Assembly (NCBI GenBank): GCA_015680685.1 | Contig: MNCI01006799.1 | Location: 98,729-162,728 of the forward strand | Reading direction: 5' to 3' | From: Gnetum montanum | Taxonomy: Eukaryota; Streptophyta; Gnetopsida; Gnetales; Gnetaceae | Length of the DNA: 64,000 bases | Shown: piece by piece, positions 45,252 to 55,791 of the stretch | Numbering within the stretch: the stretch's first letter is position 1 | Layout of the letters: every line of letters starts with the position of its first letter | The notes under the pieces: model-generated | What the model was told of the DNA's origin: nothing | The model's input: the letters and a program-made list of their open reading frames with translations, nothing else | The model's database searches: none | Position numbers and translations under genes: made by a program

Positions 45252-45741
45252 AGGATGTGCCAAGTGTGGAATTATTACTTGGACAAATGTATGTATTCTT
45301 AATGTATTCAAGAGTCAAAAAAGTGGAACTTATAAATGGTGTTTGGGACTAGTTTTTATAGGTTTTGGACCATGAATGATGCTGCAAAATGGCTACCAAA
45401 TTGCTACAAATTTCTACCTTGTTTAGGTGAGATGGGTGCTTGAATTTGGGGGGTTACCATATATAGTAAGTGCCTCCCCCATGATCATTTTGTTTACTAT
45501 AAATAGTAATGAGGGCACACCTTCCACGTTGGAGATGAATCTTGCACGCTAAGCTCTTCACCATGCTTGCTGAAGTGGCTAGTCAATGTTGGAGTGCATG
45601 AAGTGTTGAAATTTGGCTATTGTGGCTTTCATGCTTAGGGAGGGATGCAATTTACACATTGGGGGTGGAGTCTCCACACTAGGGGGAAACTTCCATGTTA
45701 AGGGGGAAAGGTTTCCAAGTTGATCATGCAATTTCCATGTT

Positions 45742-45787
45742 TGGGGTGGTGGGGGGGGGTGGGGGTGGGGGGTGGTGTGGTGTGGGA
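45742..45787 (+). other. G-tract with quadruplex-forming potential
   Basis: Five or more runs of three to nine G separated by single T or TGT, in LTR B. Immediately followed by a C-run, so a hairpin is an alternative structure. Confidence 0.7.
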
Positions 45788-46590
45788 AACCCCCCACCTC
45801 TCCACACTAGGGGGTAGGTGAGATTTACCCCCTTGTAGGTTTTTTCAATGTAGAAAAATGTATACCCTCCATAAAACCCATTAAATTGTCATTTTTAGCA
45901 TTTCAAAAGGCATTTTTGAGCCTATCAAATCCAAATATAGATACTAGGTGACTTTTTTCACTTGGGGAATGAGGATTTTTCTACTTATAATTCATTTTTT
46001 AGCCTCAAAAGCATAAAGTATGTGAAATTGCCCACTATGGGTTACAATCTTCATCTTTATAATGAAATTTTACCTTACGTGTGATGTTTAAAAATGTCGA
46101 TGGCTGGAACACCGAGAGGTCGATGAGCGTGCAACCTAACCCTGAATCTATGTGAGGGCCGTGCTAGAAAATGGAAATGAGGTGCCTTGAACGGTCTGGT
46201 CGATTAGATAGGGACTTACATGATGTTGGAATGACTGTATGTAAGAAGGGTTTGTACTGTGTTATGCGCAGACATCGAGACTGGCTAAGCCAGAGCATAG
46301 TAGGGTGCCCTAGCCTAAAAACAATGATGTGAACGTGTAAATATGTATGAAAAAGTGAGAAAATACAAGTGTTATGCTAAATACCAAAGATAAATGGTTG
46401 AGAAATGCAACAAAATTTGAGAATAGAAGTACCCCACCCCAAAAGAGGGAGGGTAGCTAATTCCAAATAGGGTCTTAAAAGGTACACAATGTACAATAAG
46501 TGTAGTGGGAGCGTAGTGATAGCCTTTGTGGTGTCGGGCCATGAATTTTGGTGCTCATAGTGATGAACTATGCTTGGTAGGTTGGTCACC

Positions 46591-46802
46591 ATGGTGTACC
46601 ATGTGATGTTCTGCAGGGCTACAATAGGGCTGTGGTGTACCGTGTAGTGCAAGATTGCAATGGGATCGTGGTGTACTGTGTGGTGCAGGGCTGCAACGGG
46701 GTCATAGTGTATTGTGTGGTGCAAGGTTGCAACGGGGTCACAATGTACTGTGTGGTGTAGGGTTGCAATGGGGTCATGGTGTATTGTATGGTGCAAAGCT
46801 GC
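46591..46802. repeat. 36-bp tandem repeat in LTR C
   Basis: About six units of the type TGGTGTACTGTGTGGTGCAG GGCTGCAACGGGGTCA. The plus-strand open frame over it (GVLCGAGLQRGH repeated) is a by-product of the 36-bp period. Confidence 0.88.
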
Positions 46803-47149
46803 CTCTCTGCCGGTGTGGTGTGCTCTGTGTCTCGTTCGCCCATGGAGCTAAGTGCCAACATGCCAAAGTGACAAATGCCAAATGAAAGTGCTAACTACCC
46901 CACTTATAAAAAATGGAAGTCCATCCCCCTAAAAAATTAGGGAACATGGGTATTTATAGGGCTAGGGTTAGCCCAAAACGTAGATTGGGTGCCACATGGC
47001 AGTGTGGTAGGTGGGACCATGAGAAAAAACTCAAAAAAATTTCCAAGTCTAGAGGTGACTAGAAAAATTTTAAAAATTTTCTAAGTTTGGCCGCTACACT
47101 CGTCCCATGTTACGTGCGAGACTTGAGACACTCCTTGGGAATAGGGTGT

Positions 47150-47790
47150 AACATAGACACTTAGAAGAATCTTGTGAAGATTGTAATCCTTGTTCTTGCT
47201 ATGCTAGCTATGCTCTGGAGCATAGCAAGAGGGGTAGCCTTAGGAGTTAGAAAACCTACCAAATGCCTCTTCCATGCTTAGCTAGCTTGATAGCTTTTGG
47301 CTTGACACTTAGGAAAAACTTGTCATTGAAAAGTGTGCTACGCTGGCTATGCTCTATAGCATAGTAGGGGCAATGGGAGCATATATAATAGTTAAAAAAT
47401 TCTACAAAACTAGCCATTTGTGTGTTGGCTATGCTTGCCACGCACTAGAGCGTAATAGCTATAGTGTCAAGTGTAACAACTACAGTGTCATTGTAGAGTG
47501 TAATAGCTACAGTGTTGAGCATAGCAAAACACTTAGAACAATTTTTGCAGCTATTGTTGACACTTAGAAAATTTTTCAAAACATGCCTTCATGCATACTA
47601 CACTGGCTACGCTAGGGAGTGTAGCACCAACACTTAGAGAAAAATTTGCTAAGTTTTGACAGTTACAAAAATTTGTAGAAAATGCCATTGTTTTGACACT
47701 TAGAAAAATTTTGCAACTAGAGTTGACTACACTCAACACTTAGAAAAATTTGGGCAAAGTGCCACCATTTTGACACTTAGCCAAATTTGT
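47150..47790. repeat. Dispersed ACACTTAGAAAAATTT motifs and CTATGCTC...GAGCATAG hairpins
   Basis: At least eight degenerate copies of TTGACACTTAGAAAAATTT alternate with dyads such as GCTATGCTCTGGAGCATAGC (47,209-47,228), in the U3 part of LTR C. Confidence 0.75.
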
Positions 47791-47897
47791 AGTCAAGATG
47801 TCGAGACTCGAAATTTTGATGTGTCTCGTCAAGTTTCATGAGGTGAAAGCTACATGATTAGAATTAGCTATAACATGAAAATTTTTGTGGTGTTTCA

Positions 47898-48135
47898 ATG
47901 GCCCCTCTTTGTTGGTGTCTAGAGGATTAACCTGAGAGGCACTGACAAAGAATACAAAACATCACTGCATATTACAATGCTACAATGCATATAGGCCACA
48001 TGAGAATCAAACTATCTAGGTCATCAAAGTTGCTAGTTTAAGGCCATGATGGGCCATGGTAATAGTTAAAGGCCTTGGCAGGTTGTGTTGCCAGTTTAAG
48101 GTTGTAGTGGACTATTGAAAGCAGGCTTGTTTGTT
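47898..48135 (-). other. Polypurine tract and short repeat region next to LTR C
   Basis: PPT at 47,898-47,912 on the minus strand. 48,010-48,120 holds three copies of a GCTAGTTTAAGGCCNTGNNGG-type motif that recurs at 51,870-51,960 and 61,210-61,450. Confidence 0.6.
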
Positions 48136-49400
48136 GATGATTGTCGACTACATGTAATATGGCTTTAGATAGGAATGATTGATCAGATTGGCTAGCTCAT
48201 TCTCATCCATGTTGGCTATTCTAAATGGATCATTTTCATAGGCTTTGGTGACAAGCATGGGCCCTTTCTAGTTAGTTGAGAATTTTTCCGCATGCTTGTA
48301 GATAGCTTTGAGGACCAAGTCACCTTCTTTGATCTTGCATATGGTCAAGTTATGGTGATGCTGCTACATCTAGCTCTCTTGATAGTGTTCAATGTGAGTA
48401 CGTGCTTGAATATGTTGTTCCTTCATCGAGTTCATGACCGTTTTCTACAACTCCTTATTCTGCTCATCATTGATGAAGTTGGTCAAGGCCATTCAAAGTG
48501 ATGGCACCTACAACTCAAGAGGTAAAATAGCTTTAGAAAAATAAACCAAGCTATAAGGGATCATACAAATTACTATGTGATAGGTTGTTCTGTATGCCCA
48601 TAGTGCATGGACAAGTCACTCATGCCATTTGTGTTTACTGTTGAGCATATTTTTGAGCAAGTTAATGATGGCTTTGTTGTTGGCTTCTACTTATCTATTG
48701 GCTTGAGGGTAATAAGGTGATCAAAAAAAACATTTAATCCCTAGGTTATGACAGAAATCTTTCATTTCATGGTTACTAAAGTGTGGTCCATTATTTGTAA
48801 CTATGATCATTGGTATGCGAAAACAAGTTACAATGTTATCTAAGATGAATTTGTAGACTTGCTTAGATGTAGTCTTCCTTAGGGGAATAGCCTCAACCCA
48901 CTTTGTAAAGTATTTGGTTGTGATAATAATGAAGATATGTCTTGTGGAAGACTTAGGTGTTATGGATCCAATGATATCCAACCCTCATTGTTGAAATGAC
49001 CATGTTATTTGAGTGGCATGGAACTCAGTTGGTGATACATATATAAGGTTGCTATATCATTAGCATGTGTCACACTGCTTAACCTTATGTAGGTAGTCAT
49101 TTTGTATATGGCACCAATAGTAGCCTAATCATCTAATCTTAGCGGCCAGAGCTCTAGGTCCTATATGTCTTCCACAAACATGCTTGTGAACCTCCTCTAG
49201 GATTATTCTAGCTTCAATTTTATCTAAGCACTTTAGGAGTATGCCATCATAGGATTGTTGACATAATGTGTTATCATCTACGATGATATACTTCTTCAAT
49301 TGCTTGTGTACAACATCCTTCTGAGTAGTAGTCAGGCCTTGTGAGGATTTACCATGCATAAGGTAAAAATTGATATCATGATACTACTCCTTGGGAGGAG
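48136..49400 (-). pseudogene. Integrase of the Tat/Ogre element
   Basis: Minus strand in order: LLKCLDKIEARIILEEVHKH and CGRHIGPRALAAKI (49,129-49,260), zinc part QCDTC (49,070), GLDIIGSITP (48,980), KYFTKWVEAIPL, IVTNNGPHFSN (DNG reads NNG), YYPQANR-VEANNKAI (48,700), ALWAYRTT (48,600), LELQVPSL, KEGDLVLKAI (48,330), KGPMLVTKAY (48,260), LKPYYM. Stops at former CAA/TGG codons, and the core Asp is lost. Confidence 0.87.
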
Positions 49401-50085
49401 TAGTATGAACAACAACTATAAAGGTAGCCTCAGTGTCTTGTGTAATAGGAGTAGCATAGTCCATAGTTAAGGTGGGCAACTTACTAAACACATCTAGTGT
49501 TACATCAAGGGCTAGCATTGCAATCATGTTGGCTATGGCTTTCTCATTTTGGGGTATGTGTTGGATATCAACATCTATTAATTGTTGTAACAAGTACTTT
49601 TCTAGGTCATAGTATGGTTGTAAGTGTTTAACTTTATATGCATAGACTTTGGTTACTTAGTTAACTACTCGTTATGAATTGCCTTTATTGCTAAGCATTT
49701 AATTCCTAGGTCATGAGCTACCATCATCCCTCTAATCAAACCCTTGTGCTCCACTATGTTGTTGGTACATGAAAACTCAAAACGATAGGCAAAGGATTGG
49801 ATTTCACTAAATGGGAATGTTATGATGGTAGCGACACTGGTCCCATGGGTAGTTGAAGATTTGTCAAAGTGCATGATTGCTTCATAACACTCAAACACTT
49901 GGCTAACTGTGTTAATATACTCATTAGGGAATTTAGGATCTATGGTTTCTTGGTCATCAACACATGAAGTTGTGAGCTGTGTGGCTATAGCTTGACCTTT
50001 TGTTGAGGATTGAGAGATGTAATGAAGATCAAACTTTGCAGTTATTGCTCTCCATTGGGCTATATGGCTACTTTTGTACATGTCG
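49401..50085 (-). pseudogene. Second (archaeal-type) RNase H domain of the Tat/Ogre element
   Basis: Minus strand: IMHFDKSSTTHGTSVATIIT, SFAYRFEFSCTNNIVEHKGLIRGMMVAHDLGIKCLAIKAI, then VTKVYAYKVKHLQPYYDL. The pattern F-D-SS, F-CTNN-AEY-ALI-GL, LGI--L, GD is that of the additional RNase H found in Tat-lineage elements. The AEY Glu position reads VEH. Confidence 0.8.
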
Positions 50086-50430
50086 GTAGTTATGGCTTTG
50101 AGTATGTTATCCTTGCAAATGAGGTTGACTTGGCTTCTAAAGAGGTTGTGTCTTCACTTCTTCAAAGAGAAGACTAGTGTTAGACAATACTTCTCCACTT
50201 CAGTGTATTGAGCCTCGTGAGTAACTAATGCATGGGTAAGGAAGTATACATGCATTTCTTCTCCATTACATTTTTGAGAGAGTAGAGAGGAAATGGATGT
50301 GTTGGAGATGGCAAGGTAAATGTAAAATGGTTGGCCCTCTTGTGGAGGATGGACTATTGACAATTGTATCAATTCTTGCTTAATGTTTTCAAAGGCCTCT
50401 TAGCATTGAGTCATCCACTCATAGTGAACT
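50086..50430 (-). pseudogene. First RNase H domain of the Tat/Ogre element
   Basis: Minus strand: PFYIYLAISNTSISSLLSQK, VYFLTHALVTHEAQYTEVEKYCLTLVFSLKK. Matches the L-LY-A-S--A--A-L, YY-S-AL-GAE-RY---EK-CLAL-FA-QK order. The first Asp is replaced by Ala-Ile. Confidence 0.8.
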
Positions 50431-51640
50431 CCTTGCTTAAGAAAATGTTGCATGGGTTGTAACTTATCTATAAGCCTAGCGATAAACCTACGAATAAACT
50501 ATAATTTACCTTGTAATCCCTAAAGCTCTTTAAGGTTGGTAGGTGCTGCTAATTTGGATATGGCCTTAACCTTATTAGGATCGATACGTATCCCTGCTTT
50601 AGATACTACAAAGCCAAGCATCTTACCAATATTGACACCAAAGACACACTTCTTAGGATTGAGCCTAAGCTCATATTTGAGGCATCATTTAAGCACATGA
50701 TCTAGGTCATTAGAATGGTCATTGGATATTTTTAACCTAATGACTATATCATCTATGTAATTGTTAGGTAAACCTAACATGTAATCATTGAATATATAGG
50801 TCATGGCTTGTTGATAGGTCGCTCTAGCATTTTGAAGGCTAAATGACATCATAGTATCGCAGAAGGTACTCCATGACATCATAAAGGTTATGCTAAGTTG
50901 ATGCTTTAGGTTGATCCTAATTTGGTTATATCCTAAGAATCCATCTATAAAGGACAATAGGCATGTCTAACCATAGTATCGATAAGTTAATCAATACCAA
51001 GCAAAGGAAGTCATCTTTGATAGTTGCTTTATTTAGTTCTTAAAAATTAATTCAAATACGAATGCTCCTATTTTTCTTAGAAACTACCACTATGTTGGAC
51101 ACCCATTTTGTGTAATCAACAACCCTAATGAAACCATCTTGGTAGAGCTTTGATATTTCATCATGAATTGCCAAAGCCGAATTAGATCTAATTTTATGCA
51201 CTTTTTACTTAACTACTCTAATGCTAGGGCCAAGTATGATGTTGTGTTGGACTAAATGTGGGTCTAGCCCTAGCATGTCTTAATATGACCAAGCAAAGAC
51301 CTTAATTTTGCTTTGTAGGACCTTGGTGATGTCTTGAGCATATTGAGGTTCTAGTGAGAAACTTAGTTTAAGGGTTTTCTCCTCACCATTGTGTATTGTG
51401 ACAGGAACCTCAACTAGAGAGTCTTTGGTTATGTCCCCTGCTTCTAAGTCAAGGGTTTTGACTAGGTATTTAGGTTGTTCTAGAGGTTTCTCTATTGAGA
51501 CTATGTGGTCTACTAGAGTCTCAAGCTTAAGATCTAGGTGATCAGGCTCAATACATCATTCAACATCATCATGAGATCCATGTAGATGCAAAGGTAAATG
51601 GATTTGCTCCCAGGTACTCATACTTTGATCTTAGATGTCA
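50431..51640 (-). pseudogene. Reverse transcriptase of the Tat/Ogre element
   Basis: Minus strand: KIKTFAWSY-DMLGLDPHLVQHN (51,250), KLYQDGFIRVVDYTKWVSNIVVV (51,130), ELNKATIKDDF (51,030), MSFIDGFLGYNQIRINLKHQ (50,957), TYQQAMTYIFNDYMLGLP, YIDDIVI (50,760; catalytic box intact), then the thumb LKQGVHYEWM-QC-EAFENIKQEL (50,420). The upstream linker extends to about 51,640, where the foreign or cargo segment begins. Frameshifts and stops. Confidence 0.85.
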
Positions 51641-52290
51641 ACCAAATGCATATTAAGTGGCACTTGGGTAAAAGTGAGTAAATAATGCTAAAATGCTATA
51701 AAATTATGCAAACACATGTAAATATAATGCATTCAAGGCCATCCAAGGTCATCAATGTGGTAAGGACAATTCAACAAAGTGCAATAGAGGTCAAAAAAAT
51801 GTCAAATAAAGGTCAAACAAGGGAAACATAAGAGATAAGGCAACATGGTCAAAAAATATCATAATTTTGCTAGTTTTAGGCATTAGCTGCTTATGATGCT
51901 AGTTTAGAGTCTTGGAAGACTATGATGCTAGTTTAAGGCCTTAGTGGGCCAGGGTCACATGGTGTCAAACAATGGTTAGGAAAGGTTAAAACCCACTATT
52001 TGATACCATTCAAAGGCTAAAAAAAGACAAATAAAGCTATAATAAGGCAAGTAAAGAACACGCAAGGCTGTATAAAGGCCATAGAAGGTCAACAAGGTTA
52101 ACAATGTAATACAAGTCCAAAAACAAGCCAAAACACTATGTAATAAGGCAAAAATCAAGCAAAATAGGCTATATATGGTCAAAGTTGACCAATATAGGTT
52201 AAAAAATGATTTAGTTTTGTCAATTTTAGGCCTTAACAGGCCATGTTTTGAGGCTACAAGGCTATTAGGTGAGTTCAAGCATCAATCAGG
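51641..52290. other. AT-rich spacer with GGTCAA and GCTAGTTTAAGGCC motifs
   Basis: No coding frame. Numerous short AAGGTCAA/AAGGCAA phrases, and the 51,870-51,960 copies of the motif also present next to LTR C and at 61.2-61.5 kb. Confidence 0.45.
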
Positions 52291-55200
52291 GTTATTTCGT
52301 GGTTGTTTAGACCTAAAAATCAAGTGTTTTTAGGCTTCCATGTTGGGTTGGGCATGGAAACCAAGGAAAATAGGTTTTAGGATGCTCAAAGGTCCAAAAT
52401 TGAGGTTCCAGGACCTTCCTAAGGCAGCACAAGGTTAGATTCATCAAAATTAGATACTCTAGAGGTCTGTAAAGGACAAAAAGTAGATTCTGGAGCCTTT
52501 CCCCTATTTCCATGTAGGCTAGCATGGAAGAAAGGGGACTCAACATGGAAAAGTAAAACCTTATCCAAAACAGGAGCAAATGAGGTCAAACAAGCAGCTG
52601 GAACCTAGATCTGGAAGTTATGCATCCCTTAGCTTTATTTTTTGATAGTTTGAGTTTATTTTAAGTGGCAAAACATGTTGAAATGAATTTTCCCCTTTTT
52701 TCCATGTTGAGCATAGTATCCACAGTGTGGAAGAATGGGGGAACACTTGTTTCATGAATTTAGGATGGTTTAAGAGCATATTGACTAGGTTTCCATGCCC
52801 CTAGGGCTATAGACCTTGATTTTGCAAGTTTTTGGCTAATTGTGAGAATGTTTGAAGGTTGTTTAGGGGTACTTAAGGTCTTCCCCCCTATTTCCACACT
52901 AGGGGAGCTACTCCAGTGTGGAAAATTGGGGGAAATGGATTTTTGAGGTCAAAATAAGATCAGACAAGTCAAATCTCAAGGCTATGGAATCCTAGGCTTC
53001 CTCGATGTACATCTTGGGCTTCTGGGAGTGTCATCGTTTTACCATAAGCGGAAAAGTAGCTTTCCCCTTTGCTTCCATGCTGCCTAGCATGGAAGGGATC
53101 TCCTATAGCATGAATGAAGTAAGAATCATAGATTTAGGCCAATTTGAGTCACAATTGACTATGCATGTTAACTTCCAAAGTTGCTAGGGCTAAGGGCTAT
53201 GTCTCCATATCAACATTTGGCAATTTTGAGTACTCCCAAGTGGTTTTTGAGCTTTCCCCCCATTTTTCCATGTCGGGGCTAGGGGGCTCAACATGGAAGA
53301 CTAGGGGGAACCACTTTTTGACCATCTAGGATCAATTTTTTGAGGTTTCAATGCTCCAATGACTACTGACAGGGTTCTAGAGTGCTTGTAAGGCCATTTG
53401 ATGTCATTATAAGATGTTTAGGAGCTCCAAATGAGTCTCCCCCTCATTTTCCATGTTAGCCAACGTGCAAGAAGGGATCCCCAATGTGGAAGAACTGTAC
53501 ATCCTAGATCTGGGCTAGTTTTGACCTTAATCGCTTGTGCATGTGTGCTTCTAGGGTTGTCAAAGTCAAGGATTAGGGTTTGAGCTTAAGTTTGGCTAGT
53601 TTAGAGTTTCTGTAGATGGTTTTTGAGTTTTTCCCTCTTTTTCTATGTTGGGGACAATATGCCCAACATGGAAAACTAGGAGAAAATAATGTTTTGTAAT
53701 TTTGTATCATTTTTGATCATGCATGTACATCTCCAAGGTTGCTAATGTCGATTGTTAATGCCTAGTGTCAAAATTTGGTGATTTCAATGATTATGAAGTG
53801 ATTTTTGATGTTTCCCCCATTTTTACATGCTTAGCATGGAAGATTAGGGGGAAATGTTTTCTAGCTATTCATGGTTGATTTTGATAGGCTTGTGGATCTT
53901 AGGATGTGCAAATAAGGTTCTAGGACACACATAGGGATTTCCAATGTTTGTTCAAGGTCTCTAAAGACTATTTTGAGGTTCCCCCAAATTTTTCACCTTT
54001 CTTCCACACTGGGTAGTGTGGAAGAAGTGATTCCCAGCATTGAGGAACTAGGGAACCCTTCTTTTACCATTTTCTACCATTTCTAGCTATGCATGCGAGC
54101 TTTTAAGGTAGCTAGTGTCGATTGCTAATATCCAATGTCAAAATTTGGTCATTTCAAGGGTCATTAGGTAATTTTTGAGCTTCACCCCTTTTTCCACATT
54201 GGGGCTTCCATACTTAGTGTGGAATATTAGGGGAAATGGTTTTTTAGCTTTTCATGATGAATTTTGACTATGCATGAGTGTCTACAGGGTTGCTGGCATT
54301 GGCTATTAATGTCTAAATTAAAAATTTGGTCATTTTAATGGTTGTGAGAGGGTTTTCAGGCTTCCCTCCTACATCCATGCTGAGGGTAGGATTCTCAACA
54401 TTTATGGGGTTCTCCTTAGCATTTAGAACCCAAGGGAATAAGTTTTTGTCATTTTAGGTGACTTCCAGAAGTTTGCTGGCTTCCAAAAGGATTTGGATTA
54501 CTTCCAAAAGTTAAACTACATGCAAACTTCAATAGTTTTGGCTTCCCCCCTTCTATTCACATTGGGATTGGGATGCTCAATGTGGAAGAGGTCCCCCCTA
54601 ACTAAGAAAATTAGATCTAGGCTAGATCAATAGCCAATCAACCATGCATGTTAGCCTTAGGGTTGCAAGTGTTGATGGTCAATACTAGGTGCAAAGATTT
54701 GACAATTTGGAGGCTTCTAAGTATCTCATGTAGTTTTCCACCTTTCTTCCATGCTAGGCATGAAATCCCTAGCATGGATGAGAGGAGGATGTAAGTTTTA
54801 TGCCTTATTTGACCACTTTTGAGGTTTATGAAAGCTCCAAAGGGTTCCAGTAGGGTCTAAGGATCACTAGGCTTTGAAAAATGGATACTAGGCAATTGAT
54901 TTAGGTCATTTTGGCTTACCCCCATCAATCCACATTGGGAATGAGATGCATAGTATGGATGAAGCCTTCCCTAGCATGGAAAAATAAAATCACCAAGTTT
55001 CAACTAGTATCGACTAGGTTTGGTGATGTTGTGGGATTGCTGAAGATGCTTGGAGGGGTTCTAGGTCATGTGGGGCCCAATTTGAGAAAAAACTTGGGAT
55101 AGATGGGTATTGGAGGTAAGAATAGGTGTTACCTCCATTGTTCCACATTGGGCAATGTTTCTTCAAAGTGGAAACCCAAGTTGTCCCATTTTGGTAGTGT

Positions 55201-55790
55201 TTCACCCTTTTTTTAGGATCCCAGTGTTGAAAAAGGCATGTTCAAGTTACTAAAAATGGCAAAGAACTATGTTTTAATGCTTTTGTGAAATGGGAGGCAT
55301 GTATCCACGTTGGGCATGCCATCCCTAGTGTGGATGCATGGGAGTTAAGGTTGAAACATTATTTTAATTGTCAAAAGTGAACAAAACTCAATGTTGATGC
55401 AGTTTTTTTTGGATAGGAGGAAAGGCATATGGTGGGGTTCACAATCCTAAAATTGTAAAATTTGAAAAGTGAAGCCATTTTCCATCAATCTTATCATTGA
55501 AGAAAGTTTTTTCCCTTTGCACTTTAGTGCACTTGGAGTTATGGTGCACTGAATTAGCAACAAGGGTTTAGAGGTGGGCATTTAGGTTTAGATATAGTTT
55601 TTAATGCTAAATCTTGTAAATTTTCAATCATAATTATCATTCTTACAAACTACACATTGGAGGAGAGCTTTGGTAGGGATTTTTGTTGCAGAGGCAATTT
55701 ATTCTTAGCGTGGAAGCCTCCCACCTTCCTTCCACATAGTGTAGAACCTTCGTCCTCTTAATCTTCAAACTCTCTCAGTGTTGAGCCTGC
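52291..55790. repeat. Array of about fifteen degenerate ~190-bp repeats with internal hairpins
   Basis: Each unit holds a CCCCC-TTTTTCCATGTTGGG arm, then CCCAACATGGAA-A-TAGGGGGAAA, then phrases such as CATGCATG, AAGGTTGCTAG and AAAATTTGGTCATTT. Clear examples: 52,680-52,740, 52,890-52,935, 53,250-53,315, 53,440-53,500, 53,620-53,690, 53,810-53,855, 53,990-54,050, 54,185-54,235, 54,365-54,420, 54,545-54,600, 54,740-54,790, 54,925-54,985, 55,130-55,180, 55,300-55,345. Similar phrases occur in LTR B at 45,640-45,800. Confidence 0.75.
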
Positions 55791-55791
55791 C

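Larger units (their letters stand above)
44121..46079 (-). repeat. Tat/Ogre-type LTR B (boundaries approximate)
   Basis: The left part shares with LTR A and LTR C the order ...CTGGAA..., GAGGTGCCTTG, AGGGACTTAC. It contains a 512-bp-period tandem duplication, a G-rich tract, and TCCACACTAGGGGG phrases like those at 52-56 kb. It breaks an Athila-like gag at about 44,120 and abuts LTR C at 46,079. I find no clear TSD and the right terminus is not the expected GTGGTGTTTCA, so it may be truncated. Confidence 0.55.
46080..47897 (-). repeat. LTR C, 3' LTR of the Tat/Ogre element
   Basis: 1818 bp, TGTGATGTTT to GTGGTGTTTCA. The right flank on the minus strand is AAAGAGGGGCCAT, a polypurine tract, which fixes it as the 3' LTR. 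TATAAATA on the minus strand at 46,951-46,958 in the same context as in LTR A. It contains a 36-bp tandem repeat and dispersed hairpin and ACACTTAGAAAAATTT motifs. Confidence 0.82.

Noticed and set aside
46655-46885. Plus-strand frame with a 12-residue repeat
   Set aside because: Created by the 36-bp tandem repeat in the LTR. No start context or homology.
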